Positions 6,089 to 13,119 of a DNA stretch of 13,119 bases are shown here, piece after piece. Origin of the DNA: Gammaproteobacteria bacterium (lineage in GTDB: Bacteria; Pseudomonadota; Gammaproteobacteria; Steroidobacterales; Steroidobacteraceae); assembly GCA_028293725.1 (NCBI GenBank), contig JAQGOE010000193.1, positions 1-13,119 on the forward strand. The letters are read 5' to 3'. Position numbers and translations under genes: made by a program. Position 1 is the stretch's first letter, and every line of letters starts with the position of its first letter. The notes under the pieces are model-generated. The model had not been told where the DNA came from, did no database searches, and worked only from the letters and a program-made list of their open reading frames with translations.

Positions 6089-8368
6089 TTGAAAGTCACC
6101 AAGGCATATCCACGGGTCACATTCGTTGCAGCCTCCGTCGCCGTCGTACTGGCGGCACCGGGCGTGACGCGTGCGGCGAACAACACGCCGTCCGATACGG
6201 ATGACGCTGGCAACATCACAGAAGTCATTGTTACGGCGACGCGCCGCGAGGAAAGACTCCTCGATGTTCCCGTCTCCACATCGGTCTTGAGCGGTGCGGC
6301 GCTCGAAGTGATCGGCAGCGCGGGCCAGGACATCCGTCAGCTCGCCTTCACCGTGCCGAGCCTGAACATCGAATCCTCGAACGGTCGCACCTTTCCGCGC
6401 TTTTATATCCGCGGCTACGGCAACACCGACTTCAATTCGTTCGCCTCGCAGCCGGTCTCGCTCGTGTACGACGATATCGTGCAGGAAAATCCGGCGCTGA
6501 AAGGCTTCCCCATTTTCGACCAGGCCGACGTCGAGGTGCTGCGCGGCCCCCAGGGCACCCTGTTCGGACGCAATTCCCCGGCCGGCGTGGTGAAGCTCGA
6601 ATCCGCGAAGCCCGTGCTCGGTCAGTTCTCGGGCTCGGCCAGCGTCTCCGACGGCACTTTCAACACCGCCAATTTCGACGGTGTGGTCAATATCCCGATC
6701 AGCGACACCATGGCCTTTCGCGCCTCGACCCAAGGTCAACACCGGGATAACTGGGTCAACGCACCGAACGCCCCACCGGGGAACCAGCACCTGGAAGGCT
6801 ATGACGATTGGGCGGCGCGGCTGCAATTGCTCTACAAGCCGTCCGATGACTTCAGCGCCCTGTTCAACGTGCATGGGCGCACGCTCGATGGCTCCGCGCG
6901 ACTGTTTCGCGCCAACATGATCCAATTGGGCAGCAACAACATCGTGCCGGGCTTCAATCCCGCGACGACCTACGCCGACGGCTATAACGGCCAGTCTTAC
7001 ACCAGCCTGGGTGCCAACGCCCATCTGACCTGGAACACGCCGGAGTTCACTTACCAGTCGATCACCGGCTATGAATCGATCCGACATTACCTGACGATCG
7101 GCGACATCGATGGCGGCTTCGGACCCGGCGTATTCAGCGGCTCCGCGCTGCCCTCCGGGCCGGGGTTCATCCCCTTCCCGGTCGAGACCGGCGGTGGCAT
7201 CCGCAGCCATTACCAGCTGACGCAGGAGTTCCGCATGGTCTCCAATGCGAGCGGACCGCTACAGGGCCAGGCCGGTATTTTCCTCTTCGACGAGAATGTC
7301 GAAGCCATCGGGAACGACTATGCCTACAACAGCCTGGCGCTCACCGACACCACGCTCTCGCGCCAGAAGAACGATGCCGAAGCCATCTTCGGGTCGCTCG
7401 AATATACGTTTACGAGCGCGCTGAAGGTTCGGGCGGGCCTGCGCTTTACCGAGGATCACAAGACATTCTCCGTGCCGTATACGAATGTGACGGGAGGTCT
7501 ACCACCGCCTGAATCCGCCTCCGCGCGCGCCTCGAGGGTGAACTGGGACTTCAGTCCGACCTATCAGCTCGCTCCGGATGTCAACCTGTATGCCCGCATT
7601 GCGACCGGATTCCGTGCACCCAGCTTCGGTGCGCCCTCAGCCGGTCCGCCGCCCCTGCCCGTGCAGATCGCCCGGTCCGAGGACAACATCTCGTACGAGA
7701 CCGGCATCAAGGCGGAGATGTTCGAGCGCCGCGCCTCGATCGCCTTTGACATCTACTACTTCAATGTCAGCCACCAACAGCTGACCGCGGTCGGCGGCGC
7801 TGCCAATGTCACTCAGCTGCTGAACGCGGACCACACCATCGGCAAGGGCGCGGAACTGGACTTCGAGGCCCATCCCCTGCGGAACCTGCTCGTGAATGTG
7901 AGCGCCAGCTACAACTACACGCGCATCGAGGATCAGGGCCTCGCCGTGGGCCCCTGCTTCAACTGGGGACCGGGTTCGGCGTGCACGCCTTTGAATCCGC
8001 TGAACTCCGCGGGACTGGCGGAAATCAACGGTAATCCGCTGCCGCAGGCCCCCAGGTTCACCGGTGACTTCTCGCTGCGTTATGGACACGAGGTTGGCCC
8101 CGGAGAGCTCTACTTCTACACCGACATGTCCTATCGAAGTGCGATCAACTTCTTCCTCGACGAGGAAAAGGAATTCATCGGCGCACCGCTGTTCCAGGGC
8201 GGGTTGCGCATGGGCTATATCTGGGACCAGGGCAAGTACGAGGTGGCAGCGTTCTGCCGCAACTGTACCAACGAGATCCGGGTGGTCGGCGGCATCAACT
8301 TTGAGAACGCGACCGGCATGATCAATGATCCGCGCATTATCGGTGGCCAGGTGAGCGTGAAATTCTGA
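6089..8368 (+). CDS. TonB-dependent outer-membrane receptor
   Basis: This 759-residue receptor imports a scarce substrate across the outer membrane using TonB-ExbBD energy. Residues 1-29 are a Sec signal (basic KVTKAYPR, hydrophobic core, GVTRA before the cut). A TonB-box-like ITEVIVTATRREE lies at about 43-55. The plug domain follows, with RFYIRGYG, a VEVLRGPQGTLFGRNSPAG segment and an LESAKP-type ending. The rest is a 22-strand barrel ending in Phe (GGQVSVKF), the usual outer-membrane insertion signal. The start is TTG, supported by GGGGAG six bases upstream; the ATG at 6075 is out of frame and closes at once. There is no SusD-like partner, as is normal in proteobacteria. It is first in an operon with the nucleoside hydrolase and esterase and divergent from the repressor, so its cargo is probably a nucleoside-like or acylated furanoside. 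The cargo is inferred, not read from the sequence. Confidence 0.92.
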   Translation: MKVTKAYPRVTFVAASVAVVLAAPGVTRAANNTPSDTDDAGNITEVIVTATRREERLLDVPVSTSVLSGAALEVIGSAGQDIRQLAFTVPSLNIESSNGRTFPRFYIRGYGNTDFNSFASQPVSLVYDDIVQENPALKGFPIFDQADVEVLRGPQGTLFGRNSPAGVVKLESAKPVLGQFSGSASVSDGTFNTANFDGVVNIPISDTMAFRASTQGQHRDNWVNAPNAPPGNQHLEGYDDWAARLQLLYKPSDDFSALFNVHGRTLDGSARLFRANMIQLGSNNIVPGFNPATTYADGYNGQSYTSLGANAHLTWNTPEFTYQSITGYESIRHYLTIGDIDGGFGPGVFSGSALPSGPGFIPFPVETGGGIRSHYQLTQEFRMVSNASGPLQGQAGIFLFDENVEAIGNDYAYNSLALTDTTLSRQKNDAEAIFGSLEYTFTSALKVRAGLRFTEDHKTFSVPYTNVTGGLPPPESASARASRVNWDFSPTYQLAPDVNLYARIATGFRAPSFGAPSAGPPPLPVQIARSEDNISYETGIKAEMFERRASIAFDIYYFNVSHQQLTAVGGAANVTQLLNADHTIGKGAELDFEAHPLRNLLVNVSASYNYTRIEDQGLAVGPCFNWGPGSACTPLNPLNSAGLAEINGNPLPQAPRFTGDFSLRYGHEVGPGELYFYTDMSYRSAINFFLDEEKEFIGAPLFQGGLRMGYIWDQGKYEVAAFCRNCTNEIRVVGGINFENATGMINDPRIIGGQVSVKF

Positions 8369-8379
8369 GGGTGCGTGGC

Positions 8380-9354
8380 GTGGCTGGGAAACTGGCGGGC
8401 CTGCTCTTCGCCGTGGCATTGACGGCCGCGCACCACGCCGTAGCGGCCAGCTCCGTGCCCGAACCAGTCATCATCGACACGGACGTCGGTGACGACATCG
8501 ACGATGCATTCGCTCTGGCGATCGCCCTTCACGATCCCCGACTCCAGGTCATCGGCGTCACCACCGCCTGGGGCGACACGTGGACCCGAACGCTGCTGGT
8601 GCGGCGTTTGCTGGCGACCCTGGGTCGCAAGGACGTGGTGGTCGCCCAAGGACCCAAGACGCCCAACAACGTACCCTTCACCCAAAAGAAATGGGCCGAG
8701 GGCGCGACTGACAGGACGCCACCGCCGGATGCGATCGAGTTCATCCGCGACCAGGTCAACCAGCGTCCCGGACAAATCACCTTGATCGCGCTCGCCCCAC
8801 TCAGCAACATCGAAGCCTTGCAAAAGCAGGCCCCGGATGCGCTTCACAAGCTGAAGCAGGTAGCGTTGATGGGGGGCTCGATCTACGCGGGGTACAATCT
8901 CGGGGGCGCCGTTCCCGTTGCCAGGCCCAACGCTGAATACAACATCGCCTCGGCACCTCGAGGGCTGACGCTGCTGCTCGAGTCCGGAGTGCCGGTCAGG
9001 ATGTTTCCCCTGGACTCGACGCAGATCAAGTTCGATGAGGTACGGCGCGATCGGTTGTTCGCCTACGGATCGCCGGCCTCGGATGCCCTGGCGCTGTTGT
9101 ATCACCAGTGGCGGCTTCTCAACAGTTGGGGGCAAATCACACCCACGTTGTTTGACGCCATCCCGGTCGTGTGGCTGTTCCAGCCTTCGGCATGTCCGCT
9201 CAAACCCATGCGCATCGAAGTTGACGCACGGGGCTACACACGACCGGTCACGGGCACGCCGAACGCGGCCGTCTGTTTGACCCTGGATGAGAATGCGGCC
9301 CAGCGGGTGATCATGGATGCCCTGGCACCCGCATCCGGCGAAAGTGCACCATGA
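8380..9354 (+). CDS. Exported nucleoside hydrolase (inosine-uridine hydrolase family)
   Basis: Family members split the N-glycosidic bond of ribonucleosides into free base and ribose. The 324-residue protein begins with a Sec signal (about 1-22, ending HHAVA), so it should act in the periplasm. The calcium/ribose motif is DTDVGDDIDDAFAL (33-46), the two-residue-longer variant of the classic DTDPGxDDAxA. ALMGGSIY and AEYNIASAP follow. Near the C-terminus, where well-studied enzymes have a His-Asp pair with His as general acid, this one has Phe258-Asp259 (TLFDAIPVVW). The calcium ligand is kept but the acid is not. The GTG at 8380 lies 8 bases after GAGGG; the alternative GTG at 8371 is almost on top of that site. 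It starts just after the receptor stop codon and is followed by the esterase after 10 bp. The fold is secure; the base leaving group is unknown. Confidence 0.87.
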   Translation: MAGKLAGLLFAVALTAAHHAVAASSVPEPVIIDTDVGDDIDDAFALAIALHDPRLQVIGVTTAWGDTWTRTLLVRRLLATLGRKDVVVAQGPKTPNNVPFTQKKWAEGATDRTPPPDAIEFIRDQVNQRPGQITLIALAPLSNIEALQKQAPDALHKLKQVALMGGSIYAGYNLGGAVPVARPNAEYNIASAPRGLTLLLESGVPVRMFPLDSTQIKFDEVRRDRLFAYGSPASDALALLYHQWRLLNSWGQITPTLFDAIPVVWLFQPSACPLKPMRIEVDARGYTRPVTGTPNAAVCLTLDENAAQRVIMDALAPASGESAP

Positions 9355-9364
9355 GATCGACTAC

Positions 9365-10816
9365 ATGAAGGGGAGCGCCACGCGATGGCTGGCATTGATC
9401 GGCACAGGGTCGATCATGGCGCTCGCGGCCACTTTTGCATGGGCGGACCCCACCGCGAGCCTCGTCGTCCGCACCACCGCGGGAGCAGTTTCCAGCACAG
9501 AAAACAGTGGCGGGATCGTCGCATTCAAGGGCATTCCTTACGCAGCGCCGCCGATCGGCCGGCTGCGCTGGCGTCCGCCGCAACCGCCTGCTCCCTGGTC
9601 TGAGAATCGGGACGCCAGTCACTTTGGCGACGACTGCATGCAGACACCTTACGTCATTCCGACCGGACAAAACGCCAGCGAGGACTGCCTCACCGTCAGT
9701 CTTTGGACGACCCCGAACTACCGCAAGACACATCGCCCCGTCATGGTCTTCATCTACGGTGGCGCATTCGTCGGCGGCTCGTCCGCGTATCCCCTCTATG
9801 ACGGCGCCAAGCTGGCCCGGGAGGGCGTTGTCGTCGTCGGCTTCAACTACCGTGTGGGAATCTTCGGCTTCCTGGCGCATCCCCAATTGTCGGCGGAGTC
9901 GCCCCAGCACGCCTCAGGCAACTACGGGCTGCTGGATCAGATCGCCGCGCTGCAGTGGGTTAAAGCCAATATCGCGGCATTCGGCGGCGACCCCGGCCGG
10001 GTCACGGTATTCGGCGAATCCGCAGGCGCGGTTTCGATCGCCGTTCTGATGACCTCGCCCCTGGCCAATGGCCTGTTTGAACAGGCCATTCTTCAAAGTC
10101 CCACCCTACCGCCCTTGGCGAGCCTCGCGGCCGCCGAGCAAGCCGGCGCCGCAGTGAGTCCGCAGATCGCTGCTCTTCGGCAGCTGAGTGCCGCGGAGCT
10201 CCTCGCGCACAACGACAGTTTCTTTCCGGGTTCGAACGAACATACCGCGAGATTGACGGCCTTTCCGGCACCGATCGTGGACGGCTACGTGTTGCTGGAG
10301 CAACCCCGCGCGGTGTTTGAAAAGGGCCGCTCGAACGCGGTCCCCATGATCGTCGGCGTCAACGCCGATGAAGGCAGGATGTTTTCTGGAGAAGGAGCCA
10401 CCGCAGCGACGTCTGCGGCCGTTGGCGACGCCACCTTTGTCGAAAGCGCACGGTGGATTGCGAGGGGAGCTTCGCAACATCAGGCGAAGACTTTCGCTTA
10501 CGTGTTTACGCGAAGCGTGAACGGCGGACCGCTGCCGCCCACACACTCTGAAGAGCTGCCGTTCATGTTCGGTTCGCTCGAGCAACCCAGTTTTATCAAG
10601 CACCCAACTGCGGCTGCGGACGACTTAAGGTTGTCGGCGTTGATGATGCGTACGTGGGCACGGTTTGCCGCCACGGGCGACCCTAACGGACCCGGACTGC
10701 CGAAATGGCCCGATTACGAGCGCACGACCGACCCCTACCTGGAATTCGGGACCGTCGTTCGAGTGGGAGCGGCTTTCCGGAAAACGCAGTTGGACGCGAT
10801 CGATCGAGGCGAATAA
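9365..10816 (+). CDS. Exported type-B carboxylesterase
   Basis: This is an alpha/beta-hydrolase that cuts carboxylic esters. The 483-residue protein has a Sec signal (about 1-27, ending ATFAWA before DPTAS). It then shows the family marks in order: GIPYAAPPIGRLRW, SEDCLTVSLW, the oxyanion loop YGGAFVGGS, the nucleophile elbow GESAGA with Ser219, Glu336 in NADEG, and His394 in THSEELPFMFG. The triad is complete. It is somewhat shorter than typical members of about 500-550 residues. I chose the ATG at 9365 because it gives the signal peptide. An in-frame ATG at 9317 lies inside the nucleoside hydrolase gene and would add 16 polar residues. The 10-bp gap from the hydrolase indicates co-transcription. 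Its place suggests the imported compound carries an acyl group that must be removed in the periplasm. Annotation names such as para-nitrobenzyl esterase fit but give no natural substrate. Confidence 0.9.
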   Translation: MKGSATRWLALIGTGSIMALAATFAWADPTASLVVRTTAGAVSSTENSGGIVAFKGIPYAAPPIGRLRWRPPQPPAPWSENRDASHFGDDCMQTPYVIPTGQNASEDCLTVSLWTTPNYRKTHRPVMVFIYGGAFVGGSSAYPLYDGAKLAREGVVVVGFNYRVGIFGFLAHPQLSAESPQHASGNYGLLDQIAALQWVKANIAAFGGDPGRVTVFGESAGAVSIAVLMTSPLANGLFEQAILQSPTLPPLASLAAAEQAGAAVSPQIAALRQLSAAELLAHNDSFFPGSNEHTARLTAFPAPIVDGYVLLEQPRAVFEKGRSNAVPMIVGVNADEGRMFSGEGATAATSAAVGDATFVESARWIARGASQHQAKTFAYVFTRSVNGGPLPPTHSEELPFMFGSLEQPSFIKHPTAAADDLRLSALMMRTWARFAATGDPNGPGLPKWPDYERTTDPYLEFGTVVRVGAAFRKTQLDAIDRGE

Positions 10817-10852
10817 GGGTCCCGGACCGGTTGTAAAAAAAAACGAAATCGA

Positions 10853-10881
10853 TGTAGAGACCGGCGGATCGGCTCCGACTC
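10853..10881 (+). promoter_or_regulatory. Candidate ECF42-type promoter for the DGPF-sigma module
   Basis: TGTAGA (10853-10858), then 17 bases, then CGACTC (10876-10881). As I recall, published ECF42 promoters have TGTCGA at -35 and a CGA-type -10, so this is one mismatch from the -35 with a correct-looking -10 and spacing. It lies about 50 bp before the first ribosome site of the module. This would allow autoregulation by the sigma factor downstream. Confidence 0.35.
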
Positions 10882-10887
10882 CCCTCA

Positions 10888-10911
10888 GAGCACCCCAATT
10901 CGGGGGCGCTC
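10888..10911 (+). other. Hairpin just after the esterase operon
   Basis: Arms GAGC-A-CCCC (10888-10896) and GGGG-GC-GCTC (10902-10911) can pair as two 4-bp helices with a small internal loop and a 5-base AATTC apex. There is no T-run after it, so it is a poor intrinsic terminator. It could instead be the 5' hairpin of the next transcript, because it begins close to where the candidate ECF promoter would start RNA. The rest of 10817-10933 holds an A9 run (10835-10843) and nothing else I can name. Confidence 0.25.
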
Positions 10912-10933
10912 GCTGACCTGAGGAGGAGATTCC

Positions 10934-11107
10934 ATGACCATCGCTGCCCTCAACCCGGCCGTAACGGCCGCCCGACCCCGCTGGTGCCGTAGCGACGTGG
11001 GAAACGTGGACGTCCTGGTACTCGCTCGCCATCATCGCAGTGACCCTGCCGAGCGGTTGGCTGGGCGCGCGATTCCTGAAATGACTGCCAAAGGAATATT
11101 GGAATGA
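10934..11107 (+). CDS. Small ORF, probably a frameshifted single-helix membrane protein gene
   Basis: A very strong ribosome site (AGGAGGAG at 10921-10928) lies 5 bases before an ATG. Read straight, it gives a 57-residue polar protein of no recognisable family, whose stop overlaps the next gene's start as ATGA. The shifted frame from 10995 to 11084 encodes 29 residues ending in stop with a clear membrane helix (WYSLAIIAVTLPSGWLGARF). GC at third positions by hand count is 24 of 29 there against 19 of 30 for the straight frame in the same stretch. Dropping one base between about 10964 and 10995 would join MTIAALNPAVTAARP to the helix as a protein of about 49 residues. So this is either a mutated gene, a sequencing slip in the CCC-rich stretch, or a genuine unknown 57-residue ORF. 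I favour a broken or misread small membrane protein. Confidence 0.35.
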   Translation: MTIAALNPAVTAARPRWCRSDVGNVDVLVLARHHRSDPAERLAGRAIPEMTAKGILE

Positions 11108-11505
11108 AATTCATGTTGATGATGAACATGCCGCACGCGACCGGCGATTACCAGATCAGTCAGTGGACGCCGGAGGCCTTCCAGGCGCACATCCAGTTCA
11201 TGAAGGACCTGAACCGCGACCTCAAGAAATCCGGCGAGTTCGTGGATGCGCAGGGGCTGACGCCACCCGGACAGGCGAAGATCGTTCGCTACGGCGGCGG
11301 TGGCGCACCCATCGTGTCCGATGGACCGTTTGCGGAAACGAAGGAGTTCCTGGCGGGTTTCTGGATCATCGATGTCGAGACGCGCGAGCGCGCCTACGAA
11401 ATCGCGGCCTGCGCGTCATCGGCCCCGGGCCCGGATGGCAGGCCGCTGGTGATTCCGATCGAGTTGCGCGAAGTCATGGGTGCCCCGCTGCCCAGCGAAG
11501 GATGA
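11104..11505 (+). CDS. YCII-related DGPF domain protein
   Basis: This 133-residue protein belongs to the YCII/DGPF family (alpha-beta barrel, ferredoxin-like). It starts MKFMLMMN and carries the hallmark DGPFAETKE at 73-81, followed by the strand FLAGFWIIDV. Members of this family are encoded beside ECF42-type sigma factors in many bacteria. Their biochemical role is not established, so I assign none. The ATG follows AAAGGA by 8 bases. Its stop overlaps the sigma factor start as ATGA (11502-11505), so the two are translationally coupled. It is cytoplasmic, with no signal or membrane segment. The C-terminal tail from about residue 103 is rich in Pro and Gly and looks flexible at first. Confidence 0.9.
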   Translation: MKFMLMMNMPHATGDYQISQWTPEAFQAHIQFMKDLNRDLKKSGEFVDAQGLTPPGQAKIVRYGGGGAPIVSDGPFAETKEFLAGFWIIDVETRERAYEIAACASSAPGPDGRPLVIPIELREVMGAPLPSEG

Positions 11506-12767
11506 CTGCATCCTCCGCACGAAGCGTCGAGCACCTGCTGCGCGAGATCACGCCGCAGGTGCTTGGCGCCTTGACGCGACGGCATCGTGACTTTGCTGCT
11601 GCCGAAGACGCGGTCCAGGAGGCGCTGCTCGATGCGTCGATACAGTGGCCACGCGAAGGAATACCCGAAAATCCCTCGGGCTGGTTGTACCGGGTCGCAC
11701 TCCGGCGCCTCACCGATTACTTGCGGAGCGATGTCGCTCGTCGCCATCGCGAAGCTCTCATTGCGAACGATCTCGCGAACGAGGAAATGATGGCTGCTGG
11801 CGTCGATGATGAGTTCGAGCCGGAACAGGACGACACGCTGGTCCTGCTCTTCATGTGTTCTCATCCCGCACTCACCGCGCATTCGTCGATTGCGCTCACG
11901 TTGCGAGCCGTCGGGGGACTGACCACTCGAGAGATCGCGGCGGCGTTCTTCGTTGCCGAAGCGACGATGGCGCAACGGGTCAGCCGTGCGAAACAGGCAA
12001 TCAAAGACTCGAACGTGTTCTTCAGCCTGCCCTCGGCACAGGAGCGCGAGCAGCGGCTCGATGCCGTCATGCACGTTCTGTATCTGATCTTCAACGAAGG
12101 CTACGCGAGTTCCTCGGGTGAAGAGCTGCAGCGCGTGGATCTCTCGAGCGAGGCGATCCGGCTCACGCGTGCACTCCATGCGTCGCTCTCCGATTCGCCG
12201 GAGGCGGCCGGGTTGCTCGCATTGATGCTGCTCACGGATGCGCGCCGGGCCGCGCGCTCGGGCCCCGCGGGCGAGCTCGTTCCGCTCGACGAGCAGAACC
12301 GCGCGCTGTGGGATCTCTCGCTTATCCAGGAAGGTGTCACGCTCGTCTGGAATGCAATGGCGAAGGGGCGCATCGGGCCTTATCAGCTGCAGGCTGCGAT
12401 TGCGGCGCTTCACGATCAGGCGAAGACGACGGACGAGACCGATTGGTCGCAAATCGAAGCGCTCTACGGCCTGCTTCAGCGCATGAGCGACAATCCAATG
12501 ATTGCGTTGAATCGCGCCGTCGCAACGGCGATGGTGGAGGGTCCCGAGGCGGGCCTGCGCCTAATCAACACGATCGCGCAGGATGAGCGATTGAAAGGGC
12601 ACTACCGCGTCGATGCAGTGTGTGCGCATCTGTACGAGCGCGCGGGCCAGCGCGACCTCGCGCTCGTACACTACCGGCGCGCGGCGGAGGGAACAGCGAG
12701 CCTGCCGGAGAGGAATTACCTTTTGGGCAAAGCGGCGCGAGTCAGTTCTGGTATGAAAGGGACTTGA
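11502..12767 (+). CDS. ECF RNA polymerase sigma factor with C-terminal TPR-like extension (ECF42-like)
   Basis: This 421-residue protein is about twice the length of ordinary ECF sigma factors. Region 2 spans about 8-75 (AAAEDAVQEALLDAS, then PENPSGWLYRVALRRLTDYLR, which binds core polymerase and the -10). Region 4 is at about 115-165 (MCSHPALTAHSS, then LTTREIAAAFFVAEATMAQR, the -35 reader). From about 185 comes the long extension (DUF6596 and TPR-like helices) with VLYLIFNEGY, EAIRLTRAL, GLLALMLLTDARRAAR, GPYQLQAAIAALH, TDW and ALNRAVA, all hallmarks of the ECF42 group. In that group no classical anti-sigma factor is encoded nearby; the extension is thought to do the control and the partner is a DGPF protein, which is exactly the layout here. 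I chose the start at the ATGA overlap, because the open frame upstream lies wholly inside the DGPF gene. Confidence 0.9.
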   Translation: MTASSARSVEHLLREITPQVLGALTRRHRDFAAAEDAVQEALLDASIQWPREGIPENPSGWLYRVALRRLTDYLRSDVARRHREALIANDLANEEMMAAGVDDEFEPEQDDTLVLLFMCSHPALTAHSSIALTLRAVGGLTTREIAAAFFVAEATMAQRVSRAKQAIKDSNVFFSLPSAQEREQRLDAVMHVLYLIFNEGYASSSGEELQRVDLSSEAIRLTRALHASLSDSPEAAGLLALMLLTDARRAARSGPAGELVPLDEQNRALWDLSLIQEGVTLVWNAMAKGRIGPYQLQAAIAALHDQAKTTDETDWSQIEALYGLLQRMSDNPMIALNRAVATAMVEGPEAGLRLINTIAQDERLKGHYRVDAVCAHLYERAGQRDLALVHYRRAAEGTASLPERNYLLGKAARVSSGMKGT

Positions 12768-12785
12768 GCCGAGTCGCACGCTCAA
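12764..12785. terminator. Inverted repeat across both stop codons, possible bidirectional terminator
   Basis: TTGAGC (12764-12769) and GCTCAA (12780-12785) form a perfect 6-bp stem with a 10-base loop. The left arm contains the sigma factor stop codon (12765-12767) and the right arm the opposite-strand gene's stop (12782-12784). The symmetry suits termination of both convergent transcripts, but no T-tract follows on either strand. Confidence 0.35.
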
Positions 12786-13119
12786 CCCGTCATCGGCCGC
12801 CCGGTCGCCCGTGAGCGCACCGTCGCCTCCGCGAGATATTCATCGGCGGCGCCCGCATGCGCGCGTCGTTCCATGACGGAAGTCTCCACGTGTGGATCGG
12901 TCGCTCCCGCGCGCTGCGCGGCTGCGAGGGCCAACTGTTGTGAAACCGTCTTGGCATACTCGATGGCATCGTTCGCAAGCGTGTAATCCCGCATTCCCGC
13001 CGGATCGTGTACGCGAAAAACATTGAGCGCCGGCTGATTTACGAGTATGTCGCAAGTCTCAGATACGACACCCGCTACCGCACCGACGGCGTTGCAAACC
13101 GCCGCGTGGCTGGGCACGA
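12782..13119 (-). CDS. Hydantoinase/oxoprolinase (HyuA-like) family protein, C-terminal part
   Basis: The frame is open to the right edge, so only the last 112 or so residues are visible. They begin VPSHAAVCNAVGAVAGVV, which matches the conserved (V/I)PxHAxVxNAxGA segment near the end of HyuA-type ATP-dependent hydantoinases, 5-oxoprolinases and acetone carboxylase subunits. A strand-rich part with VFRVHDPAG and a helix AIEYAKTVSQQLALAAAQRAGATDP follow, as usual for these proteins. The family opens or carboxylates small ring or ketone substrates using ATP. The specific reaction cannot be read from this end. No signal peptide or partner gene is visible in the window. It converges on the sigma factor with a 14-bp gap and is probably independent of it. 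Confidence 0.75.
   Translation of the reverse strand, partial: VPSHAAVCNAVGAVAGVVSETCDILVNQPALNVFRVHDPAGMRDYTLANDAIEYAKTVSQQLALAAAQRAGATDPHVETSVMERRAHAGAADEYLAEATVRSRATGRPMTG

Noticed and set aside
5282..7210. 642-codon open frame on the - strand
   Set aside because: It runs antisense to the receptor and through the repressor in another frame, crossing the operator region. The product has no recognisable domain.
10835..10843. Run of nine A as a terminator tail
   Set aside because: On the + strand it is A rather than T, and no stable hairpin stands on the side needed for a - strand terminator, nor is there a - strand transcript here.
11163..11501. N-terminal extension of the sigma factor
   Set aside because: It lies inside the DGPF gene in another frame. 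The ATGA-coupled start at 11502 gives the standard sigma region 2 beginning.
11394..12452. 352-codon open frame on the - strand
   Set aside because: Antisense to the sigma factor; composition is Arg-rich and no family is recognisable.

Overview
The window is GC-rich DNA that looks like a Gram-negative proteobacterium. It carries a TonB-dependent outer-membrane receptor with no SusD partner, Sec and Tat signal peptides, LacI-type control and an ECF sigma factor of the DGPF-associated type. The gene set resembles glycan and natural-product degrading Gammaproteobacteria such as Xanthomonadales or Steroidobacteraceae. That placement is an impression from protein style, not a database match. I saw no rRNA, tRNA, CRISPR array, insertion sequence or integration site.

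Left edge (2-400, +): the C-terminal end of a medium-chain dehydrogenase/reductase. It converges on the next block across a 47-bp gap that contains a small hairpin.

Core (448-10816): two divergent gene sets on either side of a 169-bp control region (5920-6088). Leftward (- strand) run a LacI-family repressor, a ribokinase, an inner-membrane transporter of the ureide-permease/GRP type, and a Tat-exported GH127/DUF1680 furanosidase-like hydrolase with a C-terminal galactose-binding-like domain. Rightward (+ strand) run a TonB-dependent receptor, an exported nucleoside hydrolase and an exported type-B carboxylesterase. The control region holds two tandem copies of an 11-bp sequence inside imperfect palindromes centred on CG, 22 bp apart, which are the obvious LacI-family operators. 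Read together, this is a complete uptake-and-catabolism route for a ribose-containing furanoside. The receptor imports it, the esterase, nucleoside hydrolase and GH127-like enzyme dismantle it in the periplasm, the permease imports the ribose (or the base), and ribokinase makes ribose-5-phosphate. It is analogous in logic to the Bacteroides ribose-utilisation (rus) locus but is built from proteobacterial parts.

Right part (10817-12767, +): an ECF42-like module. It comprises a possible promoter, a small and probably frameshifted single-helix membrane protein gene, a DGPF/YCII protein and an ECF sigma factor with a long C-terminal TPR-like extension. The last two overlap by four bases.

Right edge (12782-13119, -): the C-terminal end of a hydantoinase/oxoprolinase family protein, converging on the sigma factor. 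A perfect 6-bp inverted repeat spans both stop codons.
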